This document shows, in pieces, positions 1 through 8,251 of a stretch of 22,742 nt of DNA. A program made the position numbers and the translations under genes. How positions within the stretch are numbered: the first letter of the stretch is position 1; each line of letters opens with the position of its first letter. The notes beneath the pieces were generated by a model. The model saw only the letters and a program-made list of their open reading frames with translations, made no database searches and was not told the DNA's origin. The DNA lies in the NCBI GenBank assembly GCA_003222375.1, contig QHVX01000059.1, forward strand, positions 8,512 to 31,253, in the 5' to 3' direction. Origin of the DNA: Acidobacteriota bacterium. GTDB lineage: Bacteria > Acidobacteriota > Thermoanaerobaculia > Gp7-AA8.

Positions 1-1118
<1,118 letters not shown>

Positions 1119-1130
1119 AACGGGCCTCCA

Positions 1131-1216
1131 TGGAATGCAGAATTCAGAATGCAGAATGCAGAAACTGCGCTAATGCAGAACTCTTCTGCATTCTGCATTT
1201 TGCATTCTGCATTTTG
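1131..1216. repeat. Inverted repeat of 7-base units (GCAGAAT family)
   Basis: The left arm (1131-1163) is built from GAATGCA/GAATTCA heptamers and the right arm (1184-1216) from the complementary TGCATTC/TGCATTT units. When folded, 28 of 33 positions pair, around a 20-base loop. It fills much of the gap between kdsB and pyrG. It resembles the 7-base GCAGAAG repeat at 13923-14000. It could be a transcript-stabilising hairpin or a mobile palindromic repeat; no T-run follows it on either strand. Confidence 0.85.
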
Positions 1217-1257
1217 AGGGGAGAAGGAGAGAGTGTGGCTGGGTTGCTTCTTCGTGA

Positions 1258-1278
1258 TCGTGAGCCTTGCGCTCACGA
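1258..1278 (-). terminator. Small hairpin downstream of kdsB
   Basis: A perfect 8-bp stem (TCGTGAGC/GCTCACGA) with a 5-base loop lies just past the kdsB stop codon on the minus strand. There is no following U-tract, so termination is uncertain. It may only be a 3'-end or processing structure between kdsB and pyrG. Confidence 0.25.
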
Positions 1279-1291
1279 ATTCAACTCCCGA

Positions 1292-1999
1292 TCAGCCATG
1301 TTTCGCCAGTTCCTGCTCCACACGCAAAACGTCCTCCGGTCGATCAATGCCGAGGTGAGGCTTTGGGGTGTGGAGCACTTGAATTCTAAAACCGTTTTGC
1401 AGTGCTCGCAACTGTTCGAGCGATTCCGCGCGCTCGAGCGGGGAGGGCTCGAGCCTGGCGAGAGCGCGAAGCACACGAGTTTGGTAACCGTAAACCCCGA
1501 TGTGTCTCAGGGCTCCGGCGAGAGGCGCGCGTGAGAAATACAGGGCTTTTCCGTCGAGCGCCATCACGACTTTCACGATATCGCGCGATCGCAGCTCCTC
1601 GTCGCTCTCGATCGGGCAGGCCAGCGTGGCCATGTCAACTTTCGTGGTCTGGAGGCTTTCGACCAGGGCGTCGATACTCTCGGAGTCGATGAGCGGCTCG
1701 TCGCCCTGCACGTTGATGACCTGATCGAACTCTCCACCGAGTAGATTGAGGGCGGCCGCGATGCGATCGGTGCCCGATTGAAAATCTCCCTTTGGCTGGA
1801 CGATCTTTCCGCCGAACGACGCCACGTGATCGGCAATCCGCTTGTCATCGGTCGCGACGAAAATGGCGTTTGCGCGCCGCGCAAGTTTGGCACGCTCGTA
1901 AACGCGTTGAATCAGCGAAGTCCCTGCGATCATCGCCAGAGGCTTCCCTGGGAAGCGCGTCGACGCCCAACGCGCGGGAATTACAATCACGGCTTTCAT
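1292..1999 (-). CDS. kdsB: 3-deoxy-manno-octulosonate cytidylyltransferase (CMP-KDO synthetase), short by one loop
   Basis: Activates KDO with CTP to give CMP-KDO and pyrophosphate, for lipid A core synthesis in the cytoplasm. The nucleotide-binding N-terminus IPARWASTRFPGKPL is at residues 7-21, QSGTDRI at 74-80, NVQGDEPLID at 96-105 and the SPLERAESLEQLRAL block at 186-200. The protein is 235 residues; the family is usually about 245-255. The shortfall sits after FSRAP (155-159). Relatives carry a loop with an IP-x-x-RD motif there, before the RHIGVYGY block. Here only five residues separate FSRAP from that block region, which suggests an in-frame loss near positions 1512-1526. The ATG overlaps the divergent ATG at 1998 within a CATG palindrome. 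A TATGAT -10-like box sits just upstream. Identity is certain; integrity is less so. Confidence 0.93.
   Translation of the reverse strand: MKAVIVIPARWASTRFPGKPLAMIAGTSLIQRVYERAKLARRANAIFVATDDKRIADHVASFGGKIVQPKGDFQSGTDRIAAALNLLGGEFDQVINVQGDEPLIDSESIDALVESLQTTKVDMATLACPIESDEELRSRDIVKVVMALDGKALYFSRAPLAGALRHIGVYGYQTRVLRALARLEPSPLERAESLEQLRALQNGFRIQVLHTPKPHLGIDRPEDVLRVEQELAKHG
1982..1987 (+). promoter_or_regulatory. -10-like TACAAT for the gene at 1998
   Basis: TACAAT begins 16 bases before the ATG at 1998. No convincing -35 and no Shine-Dalgarno are present. The spacing would place the transcript start almost on the start codon (leaderless). It lies inside the 5' end of kdsB on the other strand. 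Confidence 0.4.
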
Positions 2000-2917
2000 G
2001 AACGCGTCCGATCATAACTTGATGCGCCGTCTCGCGATCGGAGTGCTGGCGTTGTTTGCGGTCGTGGCCGCGTATCACCGTCTGTACCTGCTGTACGCTC
2101 ACAAATTCTTCGATGTCACCGGCCGTGCACAGTGGATATGGGCGCAGCACCAGCTCAGCCGCAACATTCCGGTCGCGTTTTTCGCGACGCGCAATTTCGA
2201 TCTGCCTCCCAATCGGCAATTCACGCGGATCAAGGTGGCCGTCGATCCGGAGTACACCCTCTATTTCAACGGAGCGCAGATCGGCGGCCGGCGAATTGGC
2301 GAGGACAGCGCGCTCGATGTCTACGACGTCAGCAAGCTCTCGCGCGATCGCGGCAATCGCATCGTGATCGCGGCGCGCAGCGCGAATGGCGTCGGCGGTG
2401 TCATCGCCTCGATCGACATCACGGACGCCTATAAAAATGTGGAACCAACCGGCAGCGCATGGAACATCGTGCGCGCGTGGCGCGACGATCTGCTGACTCG
2501 CGATCCGCCGCGATCGTGGATGGCGCCGCCCATGCTGATTGGCCGCCCGCCGATCGGACGTTGGAACTTCTTGTCGCAGAGACCTGGTACGTTCGCGTCG
2601 CCGCTGCAGAAGACATCCCGGAAATCCGCGACATCAACGGCGTCCCGGTCGTCGTTCCTCGACCAACAGCGGCAACGGCCTACGACTTCGGCGGGACGCG
2701 CGGGCGCGCACGGTTCGCGATCAACTATGACAACGGCGTTGCGCGCTCAATCCGGGTACGGTTCGCTAACGACCGAGCGGAATTGATCACCGTCGAAGGG
2801 CCGGTCGAACAATTTGTGTTTGCGGCCGGCGAAAAAACGATCATCGACCCGGAGGAGCGATCGTTTCGCTATGTGATGGTGTACGGCAGCCAGGCCACCG
2901 TCAGCGTCGCTCAGTAG
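1998..2917 (+). pseudogene. Membrane-anchored protein with Gal-binding-like beta-sandwich, frameshifted
   Basis: No named family was recognised. The N-terminus has a single membrane anchor (RRLAIGVLALFAVVAAYHRL). It is followed by FFATRNFDLPPNRQF...YTLYFNGAQIG...LDVYDVSKL...NRIVIAARS, which resembles the jelly-roll carbohydrate-binding domain seen at the N-terminus of some glycosidases. From 1998 the frame stays protein-like until about 2570, then turns into low-complexity read-through ending at 2786. The sensible sequence resumes one frame back with LVAETWYVRVAAAEDIPEIR and runs to the stop at 2917. The gene therefore looks like one ORF of about 305 residues broken by a -1-type shift near 2565-2575. 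The cause may be a real mutation, a sequence error or a small deletion. An in-frame ATG at 2022 is an alternative start. The start overlaps the kdsB start. Confidence 0.6.
2011..2016 (-). promoter_or_regulatory. -10-like TATGAT for kdsB
   Basis: On the minus strand TATGAT begins 17 bases before the kdsB ATG, which has no Shine-Dalgarno. It lies inside the divergent gene. It fits the short-leader pattern seen at other starts in this window. Confidence 0.4.
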
Positions 2918-2951
2918 GGAGAAGATCCTTCGCCGTCTGCGCGGCTCAGGA

Positions 2952-2981
2952 TGATTTACTGACGCGCGCGTCAGTAAATCA
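2952..2981. terminator. 30-bp perfect palindrome between convergent genes
   Basis: Positions 2952-2966 are perfectly complementary to 2967-2981 with no loop bases; the core is GACGCGCGCGTC. It lies between the convergent ends at 2917 and 2973 and contains the stop codon of the minus-strand gene (2971-2973). It is probably a bidirectional terminator or 3'-end barrier. No T-tract is present, so a rho-independent mechanism is not assured. Confidence 0.55.
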
Positions 2982-3690
2982 CTTTGCGGACGAAATACTC
3001 TTCGCGCGTCATCTTCTTCGAATCGAGCATCTCGGCGTCGGCGTGCGTCATCTGAAAACGGCCCGCTGTCACGCCGATGGTCGTCTTCATGAACAGCTCC
3101 GCCATGTCGATCTTCGTGCCCGGCACGCCTGCATCGTGCATGATCAGAAAGGCCGACGCGGTCAGCACGTTGAAGACTTTTTCCTCATTGTCGGTGACCA
3201 GCTCGGCGCGGAAGGTGTGCGCCCCCGTCGGCGTGACCTTGTGCTCGTAAATTCCGACATTCTCGAAAGCCTGTTCGAATTTCTGGATCACTTCATTCGA
3301 AAGCACCGGTCCGCTGACGGGCGCAATCGGAGGCGGTGCATTCGGATTCGTGGCCGGAGCCTGCTCGGTCGGCAATTTGCGAAGCTTGAACGCGTTGCCG
3401 AGTGTTGACTGCTGCGGCTTCGTCCCGCCGGTCTGTTGGAGCTGCTCCTGGCCAAGGACCGATCCACCACCCAACCTGGTGGCTTCCTCTGATTTCGCGA
3501 CGTCGATTGAAGCCGGGTCGAGCTGCAGCGTCTGACCGCCTTCGGTCTGAAACGTCGCTTTCCCGTTGACGATCGTCCACTTCTGCTTCGCCTTGTACTG
3601 GGTGCCGTCCTTCAGAACGATGTAGTACGCCGCGAATGCCTGAGTCGAAAGGAGTAATGCCGCCGCAAAGGTGAGAGGTAATTTGCGCAT
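2971..3690 (-). CDS. Secreted protein of unknown function with N-terminal small beta domain
   Basis: This 239-residue protein starts with a clean signal peptide (MRKLPLTFAAALLLSTQAFA, then AYY). The first mature segment, YYIVLKDGTQYKAKQKWTIV then ATFQTEGGQTLQLDPASID, reads as a small beta-barrel-like domain of the sort found in many acidobacterial secreted proteins. A Pro/Gln-rich linker follows (about residues 80-130). The C-terminal domain of about 110 residues (VIQKFEQAFENVGIYEHKVTPTG... to ...REEYFVRKVIY) has no recognised family. A perfect TATAAT lies just upstream of the ATG, sharing bases with the -10 of divergent aroF, so the two genes are probably fired from one overlapping promoter region. 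Function is unknown; a periplasmic or surface location is inferred from the signal peptide. Confidence 0.75.
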   Translation of the reverse strand: MRKLPLTFAAALLLSTQAFAAYYIVLKDGTQYKAKQKWTIVNGKATFQTEGGQTLQLDPASIDVAKSEEATRLGGGSVLGQEQLQQTGGTKPQQSTLGNAFKLRKLPTEQAPATNPNAPPPIAPVSGPVLSNEVIQKFEQAFENVGIYEHKVTPTGAHTFRAELVTDNEEKVFNVLTASAFLIMHDAGVPGTKIDMAELFMKTTIGVTAGRFQMTHADAEMLDSKKMTREEYFVRKVIY

Positions 3691-3700
3691 TAGACCGTCG

Positions 3701-3708
3701 ATTATACT
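3701..3708. promoter_or_regulatory. Overlapping divergent -10 boxes (TATAAT minus, TATACT plus)
   Basis: The sequence ATTATACT carries TATAAT on the minus strand (3706 to 3701), 16 bases before the ATG at 3690. It also carries TATACT on the plus strand (3703-3708), 14 bases before the aroF ATG at 3717. Neither gene has a Shine-Dalgarno. Both transcripts would be leaderless or nearly so, and polymerase should not be able to occupy both boxes at once. Confidence 0.55.
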
Positions 3709-3716
3709 GGCTTGCC

Positions 3717-4751
3717 ATGCTCGTCGTGATGGAAGCCGCCGCCTCGGCCGAACAGATCGATGCCGTCGTCCGGCATATCGAACGCCTGGGCCTCAAAGCG
3801 CTCCCGATTCTGGGTGCTTACAGGACGGCGGTCTGCGTCACCGGCCAGCAGGCGACCAAGGATCCCGCCAACGTCGAGAACTTCCCGGGCGTCAAGGAAG
3901 TCATCCTCGTCACCCAGCCCTACAAGCTGGTGAGTCGCGAGGCAAAGCCCGACGACTCCGTGATCCGCGTGGGCGGCGTCGACATCGGCGGCAACGGGGT
4001 GGTCGTGGTGGGCGGGCCGTGCGCGGTGGAGTCGCTCGATCAGACGCGGACGATCGCAGAGCGCATCAAGCGGGCGGGCGGGCAGCTTTTTCGCGGCGGA
4101 GCGTACAAGCCGCGCACATCGCCGTACTCATTTCAGGGCCTCGGTGAACCAGGACTGGAGATTCTCGCGCGCGTCCGTGAGGAATTCGATCTGCCGGTCA
4201 TCACTGAAGCGATCGACCAGGAGTCGCTGCATCTGGTCGATCGCTATGCCGACTGCATCCAGATCGGCGCGCGCAATATGCAGAACTTCGCGCTCCTCAA
4301 AGCGGCCGGTCGCGCGCGAAAGCCAGTGTTGCTGAAGCGTGGAATGTCGGCGACGCTCGAAGAGCTGCTGCTTTCCGCTGAGTACATCATGTCGGAAGGC
4401 AACTACAACGTGGTCCTTTGCGAGCGCGGAGTTCGGACGTTTGCGGATCACACGCGCAACACGCTCGATCTTTCGGTCGTGCCGGCGATCAAGAGAATGT
4501 CGCATCTTCCAATCCTGGTAGATCCCAGCCACGGCACTGGCAAGCGAACCAAAGTCCTGCCGATGTCCCGCGCTGCGATTGCTGTCGGCGCCGACGGCGT
4601 TCTCATCGAAGTGCACCACAAGCCCGAGGAGGCGTTGTCGGACGGACCGCAGGCGATTCTGCCGGAGACGTTCGAACAACTCGTGCGCGAGGTCGATGCC
4701 ATCGCGCAGGTGTTAGGCCGGACGCTGCAGCCTGCGCTCGCGGCGCGATGA
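3717..4751 (+). CDS. aroF: 3-deoxy-7-phosphoheptulonate synthase (DAHP synthase, type I beta)
   Basis: Condenses PEP with erythrose 4-phosphate, the first step of the shikimate pathway. The 344 residues match the Thermotoga/Bacillus-type layout. An N-terminal ferredoxin/ACT-like regulatory domain (about residues 1-70, ending TQPYKLVSRE) precedes the TIM barrel. Barrel motifs are GPCAVES (100-106, metal-binding Cys), RGGAYKPRTSPYSFQG (126-141, PEP site), IGARNMQNF, KPVLLKRGMSATLEE, CERGVRTF and HLPILVDPSHGTGKR. The N-terminal domain in this class usually mediates feedback inhibition by aromatic amino acids; that is family knowledge and was not shown here. The start at 3717 sits 14 bases below a TATACT box with no Shine-Dalgarno. 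It is followed by pyk after a 70-base gap holding an inverted repeat. All catalytic blocks are intact. Confidence 0.96.
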   Translation: MLVVMEAAASAEQIDAVVRHIERLGLKALPILGAYRTAVCVTGQQATKDPANVENFPGVKEVILVTQPYKLVSREAKPDDSVIRVGGVDIGGNGVVVVGGPCAVESLDQTRTIAERIKRAGGQLFRGGAYKPRTSPYSFQGLGEPGLEILARVREEFDLPVITEAIDQESLHLVDRYADCIQIGARNMQNFALLKAAGRARKPVLLKRGMSATLEELLLSAEYIMSEGNYNVVLCERGVRTFADHTRNTLDLSVVPAIKRMSHLPILVDPSHGTGKRTKVLPMSRAAIAVGADGVLIEVHHKPEEALSDGPQAILPETFEQLVREVDAIAQVLGRTLQPALAAR

Positions 4752-4753
4752 AT

Positions 4754-4821
4754 GGTTGTCAGGTTGTCGAGTTGTCCGGTTGTCAAATGACAACCTGATA
4801 ACCTGACAACCCGACAACTCG
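4754..4821. repeat. Inverted repeat of 8-base units (GGTTGTCA family) between aroF and pyk
   Basis: Four GTTGTC-containing octamers (4754-4785) are followed by four complementary units such as TGACAACC and TGATAACC (4788-4821). The repeat ends exactly at the pyk ATG (4822), so it occupies the whole intergenic space and displaces any Shine-Dalgarno. The central GGTTGTCA/TGACAACC pair is perfect; the outer units are diverged. It may affect pyk translation or act as a transcript hairpin. Confidence 0.8.
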
Positions 4822-6252
4822 ATGCGAAGAACCAAGATCATCGCGACTCTCGGCCCTGCTTGCTCCGATGAAGAGACAATCCAGCGCCTGCTCACTTCGG
4901 GCGTCGACGTCTTCCGCCTGAATTTCTCGCACGGAACTCCGCAGGAGCGCGTGCGTCTGATTGAAATCATCCGGCACTCCGCGACGGAGAACGGCAAGTA
5001 CATCCCGATCATCGGCGACATCCAGGGCCCGAAGCTGCGCATCGGGGAAGTCGACGGCGTGGTGCATCTGCAAAGCGGCATGACATTCGTGATCACGACC
5101 GACGCGGTGCAGGGAAATGCAGCGATGGTCTCGACGCCATTCACGCATCTGCCGCAGGAAGTGCAGCTCGGGCATCGCATGCTCATCAACGACGGACTTG
5201 TCGAATTGGTCGTCACCGCCATCGACGAAAAAAAAGTGACGGCGCGCGTCCTGCACGGCGGTCCGATCTCGTCGCGGAAAGGGATGAACTTCCCCGACAC
5301 CGATCTGAAGATTCCGGCGGTCACCGAAAAGGATCGCGAAGACGTGAAGTTCGCGGTCGAGCACCAACTCGACTACATCGCGGCCTCATTCATTCGCCGG
5401 CGCAGTGACATCGAAGAGCTCCGCGCCCTGCTGCGCATGTTAGGTGGCGACGAGATCAACGTCATCGCGAAACTCGAGAAAGCACAGGCGATCGAGCAGC
5501 TCGAGGAGATTTTCGAAGTCTCCGACGGCGTCATGGTTGCTCGGGGCGACCTGGGCGTCGAGCTCCCGCCCGAAGACGTTCCGATCGTGCAGAAAAAAAT
5601 CCTTGCCACCGCGAGCCGATGGGGAAAGTTCGCGATCACCGCCACGCAGATGCTGGAGTCGATGACGGTCAGCTCGCGGCCGACGCGCGCCGAGGCGTCC
5701 GACGTCGCCAACGCGATCTTCGATGGATCCGACGCGGTGATGTTGTCCGCTGAAACCGCATCGGGAAACTATCCGATCGACGCCGTGCAGATGATGGCCC
5801 GCATCATCATGGCGGCCGAGCAAAATCGCGAGATCGTTGCGCGCGTCAGACGCGAGCCGTTCCGCAAAGTCTCGGAAGCGGACGAATTCACCGACGCGCT
5901 GGCCGGTGCTGCCAATTACGCCGCCGAGCAGCTCGATGCGAAGTTCATCGTCGTCTTCACGCAGACGGGATTTGCGGCGCGGCTGATGTCGAAGTTCCGA
6001 CCGAAGCAGCCCATCATCGCGCTGACGCCGTCGAGCTGGGTCGCGCGGCGCATGAACATCCTGTGGGGCGTGCAGCCGTTCGTGTTGCGCGAGGTGGGCG
6101 AGTATCACGAACAGATCGTCGAGCGCGTGGATGATTTCCTGTTGAGCCGCGACATCGTGGCGCCTGGCGACCCGCTGGTGATCCTGATGGGGTCTCCCAT
6201 CTATCAGCGCGCCAAGACCAACCTGCTGCGCGTGCATCGGGTCCGGGTCTAG
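4822..6252 (+). CDS. pyk: Pyruvate kinase
   Basis: Transfers phosphate from PEP to ADP in the last step of glycolysis. It is 476 residues, the normal bacterial length. It has the N-terminal RRTKIIATLGPACSDEE, FRLNFSHG (31-38), GDIQGPKLRIG (65-75, leading into the B domain), IAKLEK (215-220, catalytic Lys), ARGDLGVELP (240-249, divalent-metal site) and ITATQMLESM (272-281). The C-terminal domain is complete (FTQTGFAARLMSKFRPKQPI, the usual allosteric lobe). The ATG directly follows the octamer inverted repeat and has no visible Shine-Dalgarno. Expression may come from the aroF transcript. Both genes consume PEP, so co-transcription would tie aromatic synthesis to the same pool. A stem-loop at 6271-6306 probably ends the unit. 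Confidence 0.97.
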   Translation: MRRTKIIATLGPACSDEETIQRLLTSGVDVFRLNFSHGTPQERVRLIEIIRHSATENGKYIPIIGDIQGPKLRIGEVDGVVHLQSGMTFVITTDAVQGNAAMVSTPFTHLPQEVQLGHRMLINDGLVELVVTAIDEKKVTARVLHGGPISSRKGMNFPDTDLKIPAVTEKDREDVKFAVEHQLDYIAASFIRRRSDIEELRALLRMLGGDEINVIAKLEKAQAIEQLEEIFEVSDGVMVARGDLGVELPPEDVPIVQKKILATASRWGKFAITATQMLESMTVSSRPTRAEASDVANAIFDGSDAVMLSAETASGNYPIDAVQMMARIIMAAEQNREIVARVRREPFRKVSEADEFTDALAGAANYAAEQLDAKFIVVFTQTGFAARLMSKFRPKQPIIALTPSSWVARRMNILWGVQPFVLREVGEYHEQIVERVDDFLLSRDIVAPGDPLVILMGSPIYQRAKTNLLRVHRVRV

Positions 6253-6270
6253 TGGTCCAGTTGAGTTTGC

Positions 6271-6306
6271 TTATTGTTCACCGCTAAATAGGGAAGCGGA
6301 CAATAA
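6271..6306 (+). terminator. Stem-loop after pyk
   Basis: TTATTGT (6271-6277) pairs with ACAATAA (6300-6306), and CCGCT (6281-6285) pairs with AGCGG (6295-6299) across a 9-base loop with a 3-base bulge. TTT follows on the 3' side. This is a plausible but weak terminator 19 bases past the pyk stop. Confidence 0.4.
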
Positions 6307-6332
6307 TTTGCAAGCGTTTTACGCCGGCTTGT

Positions 6333-6362
6333 TTGACTTCGCCTGCGGGCAGTCCGTAGACT
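6333..6362 (+). promoter_or_regulatory. Candidate promoter TTGACT-N18-TAGACT
   Basis: TTGACT at 6333-6338 and TAGACT at 6357-6362 are spaced by 18 bases. The -10 box ends 27 bases before the proposed start at 6389. A purine-rich AAAGGGGAG (6377-6385) follows as a ribosome site. It supports initiation well upstream of the GTG at 6530. Confidence 0.4.
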
Positions 6363-6388
6363 CGCGCGAGCGATAGAAAGGGGAGCCT

Positions 6389-8161
6389 CTGCGCCGATAC
6401 TTCACCCTCGTCATCTGCGCCACGCTCGCTACGGCGGGCACCGCTCGCCCTGACCCTCTGCCGCTCCCAACTGCCCTCAACATCATCGGCATCGTCACCA
6501 CGGCGGCTCGGCCCGTCGAGCATGCGTTAGTGATCGCGCTGAATCTCAACACGCTCGAAGCGATGCAGACATTCAGCGGTAACGATGGTGCGTTCGCGCT
6601 TCCTGCGCTGCCGGCTGCGGTCTATCGCATCATCGCGGTCAAGCAAGGATTCGCGCCGACGGTCGCGATGATCGTGCCCACGCGAAAAGATGTGAAGCTC
6701 GCGCTTCGACTCGAAAATGAAAAGCGCGCAAACAGGAGTACGAATCAGGAAATCTGGGAGCTTCGCGGATCGCTTCCGCCCGATATTCTTCGCGAGCTCG
6801 ACATGGCCATGGCGCAGCCGGTCTCCGTTGGCGCCGCTGCGGCCGATTATCAAATCCCGCGCGTGAAGGGCGAGATGGTTTCGATGACCGGCGTCGCCGA
6901 TCAGTCGACGCCCAGCTTCGCGCAGACCGCCGTCGGCGTTCAGAGCCGGCTCGGCGACACGTGGCAGCTCGGATTCAGAGGAAACATCCATCGCATCGAC
7001 GATCCGACTGACGACACGCCGTTCGGCGGCGCGGTCGCACAGTCGAGCGCCATGCAGATGGAGCTGCGATCGTCCGCCACCGAAGCGTACCGCGTCGGCT
7101 CGATGAAGAGCTGGTGGCGGTACAGAGATGATGCGCCCGGTCCACAGCACGAGGCGGACATCCGCGCGCACAATCTCGAATGGGAGCACGGCGACGCGCG
7201 TTTCGAAGTGCGCTATCTCGCCCAGCAGAATCTTTTCGTCGGCAATCCGGGATCCGATCTGATCGAGATCGCCGGCAACACGACCGTCATGCAGACGCGG
7301 CGCAACGAAATCGGCGTCGCGTTGCGCGTCACCCAGGAGAGTCTGCACAACACTGCCAACGCGACCTTCCGAACGGCCGACCTCACCGCCAATGCGCATC
7401 TCGAGATCGTGCCGTCGTTTGTTCTCCGCTACGGGATGTCGAGCCGGCTCGGTCTCTACGGCACGGAGTGGGCGCCGCGAACCGGGGCTGAGTTCAAGTT
7501 GTCGAAGGACACGTCGTTCATCGTCTCCGGGATGTACAAGGTGTACGACCAATCGCGGCAGAACATGATGCCGAGCATCGTCGTCTGGACTGACGAGTCG
7601 CGGGTGCTGCCGCGCTACGCGTACTCGTTCGGATTTGTATCCGGCGATGACGCGCGCAATCGCGTCTCGGCAATCGCCACGGTCAGTGCGGCCGACTCGC
7701 CGCTGCGCGTGGTGTTTACCGATGGCTTCAACCAGTTCTGGGATGGCTTTTACGTCGACACCGGCGACATCCGCCGCGATCTGCGCCTCACGTATCGCAA
7801 GGAGCTGGGCAGATATCTGCTGATCGACATGTCGTCGAGCGCGGGCGCGGCGACGCCGGCGATCGGTGGATCCGAGAAGGTCTACGTCACTGGCGACGTC
7901 GAGTCGACGTATCACCCCTCGGGCACGACGCTGGCGGTTTCGTACCGGCAGTTGCATGAGCCGAAACCGAACGCTACCTCCGAGTATCGGACCCAGCGCG
8001 TGAACGTGCGCGTCGCGCAAGCGCTCCATCTCCCGCTCGATCTCAAAGTGCTCCTCGGCGTCGAAGTCGTGCGCGCCGCCAATTCGCCGTTTCTGCTCGA
8101 CACCGTCGACCCCGACGGCGTGACGCGCAAGTACATCGGCGGTCTCGCCGTCAACTTCTAG
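6389..8161 (+). CDS. Probable outer-membrane beta-barrel protein with N-terminal carboxypeptidase-regulatory-like domain
   Basis: From the GTG at 6530 this is 543 residues, but the open frame extends upstream to a TAG at 6374. The added part begins LRRYFTLVICATLATAGTAR, a convincing signal peptide. It then completes the first beta strands (LNIIGIVTTAARPVEHALV) of the regulatory-like domain, which continues as GNDGAFALPALPAAVYRIIAV. The only start-like codon before 6530 is CTG at 6389, behind an AAAGGGGAG site, so a CTG start is proposed. The rest alternates polar and aromatic strand-like segments and ends in GGLAVNF, with the C-terminal Phe typical of barrels. No TonB plug is evident. Function is unknown; an outer-membrane role is inferred. 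Without the extension the protein would lack an export signal. Confidence 0.75.
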   Translation: MRRYFTLVICATLATAGTARPDPLPLPTALNIIGIVTTAARPVEHALVIALNLNTLEAMQTFSGNDGAFALPALPAAVYRIIAVKQGFAPTVAMIVPTRKDVKLALRLENEKRANRSTNQEIWELRGSLPPDILRELDMAMAQPVSVGAAAADYQIPRVKGEMVSMTGVADQSTPSFAQTAVGVQSRLGDTWQLGFRGNIHRIDDPTDDTPFGGAVAQSSAMQMELRSSATEAYRVGSMKSWWRYRDDAPGPQHEADIRAHNLEWEHGDARFEVRYLAQQNLFVGNPGSDLIEIAGNTTVMQTRRNEIGVALRVTQESLHNTANATFRTADLTANAHLEIVPSFVLRYGMSSRLGLYGTEWAPRTGAEFKLSKDTSFIVSGMYKVYDQSRQNMMPSIVVWTDESRVLPRYAYSFGFVSGDDARNRVSAIATVSAADSPLRVVFTDGFNQFWDGFYVDTGDIRRDLRLTYRKELGRYLLIDMSSSAGAATPAIGGSEKVYVTGDVESTYHPSGTTLAVSYRQLHEPKPNATSEYRTQRVNVRVAQALHLPLDLKVLLGVEVVRAANSPFLLDTVDPDGVTRKYIGGLAVNF

Positions 8162-8250
8162 GCGAAACCTTCGGTTTACCGCGTTTTCTACGTGCAGCAG
8201 AGAATCATCCACAATCCGTAGAAAAAGCGGTAAACCGAAGGTTTCGCCTA
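8159..8250. repeat. 34-bp-arm inverted repeat between convergent genes
   Basis: Positions 8159-8192 pair with 8217-8250 at 33 of 34 bases, around a 24-base loop. Each arm also contains a smaller palindrome (AAACC-TTC-GGTTT). It spans from the stop codon of the plus-strand gene to one base before the stop of the minus-strand gene. It is a likely bidirectional transcription barrier. The length and near-perfection are also compatible with a small mobile palindromic element. Confidence 0.8.
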
Positions 8251-8251
8251 A

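Noticed and set aside
1131..1216. Periodic repeat considered as a CRISPR-like array
   Set aside because: Units are 7 bases without spacers and the two halves are inverted complements; there are no cas genes nearby.
2560..2580. Programmed ribosomal frameshifting as the explanation for the broken genes
   Set aside because: No X-XXY-YYZ heptamer was seen at the four frame changes, the shifts are not all in the same direction, and three or more sites also lack expected residues, which frameshifting would not cause.
6527..8212. Long minus-strand open frame opposite the barrel-protein gene (561 codons)
   Set aside because: Its translation is Arg/Asp/His-rich with no family motifs. The plus strand has a signal peptide, domain structure and C-terminal Phe. 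Long antisense frames are expected in GC-rich DNA.
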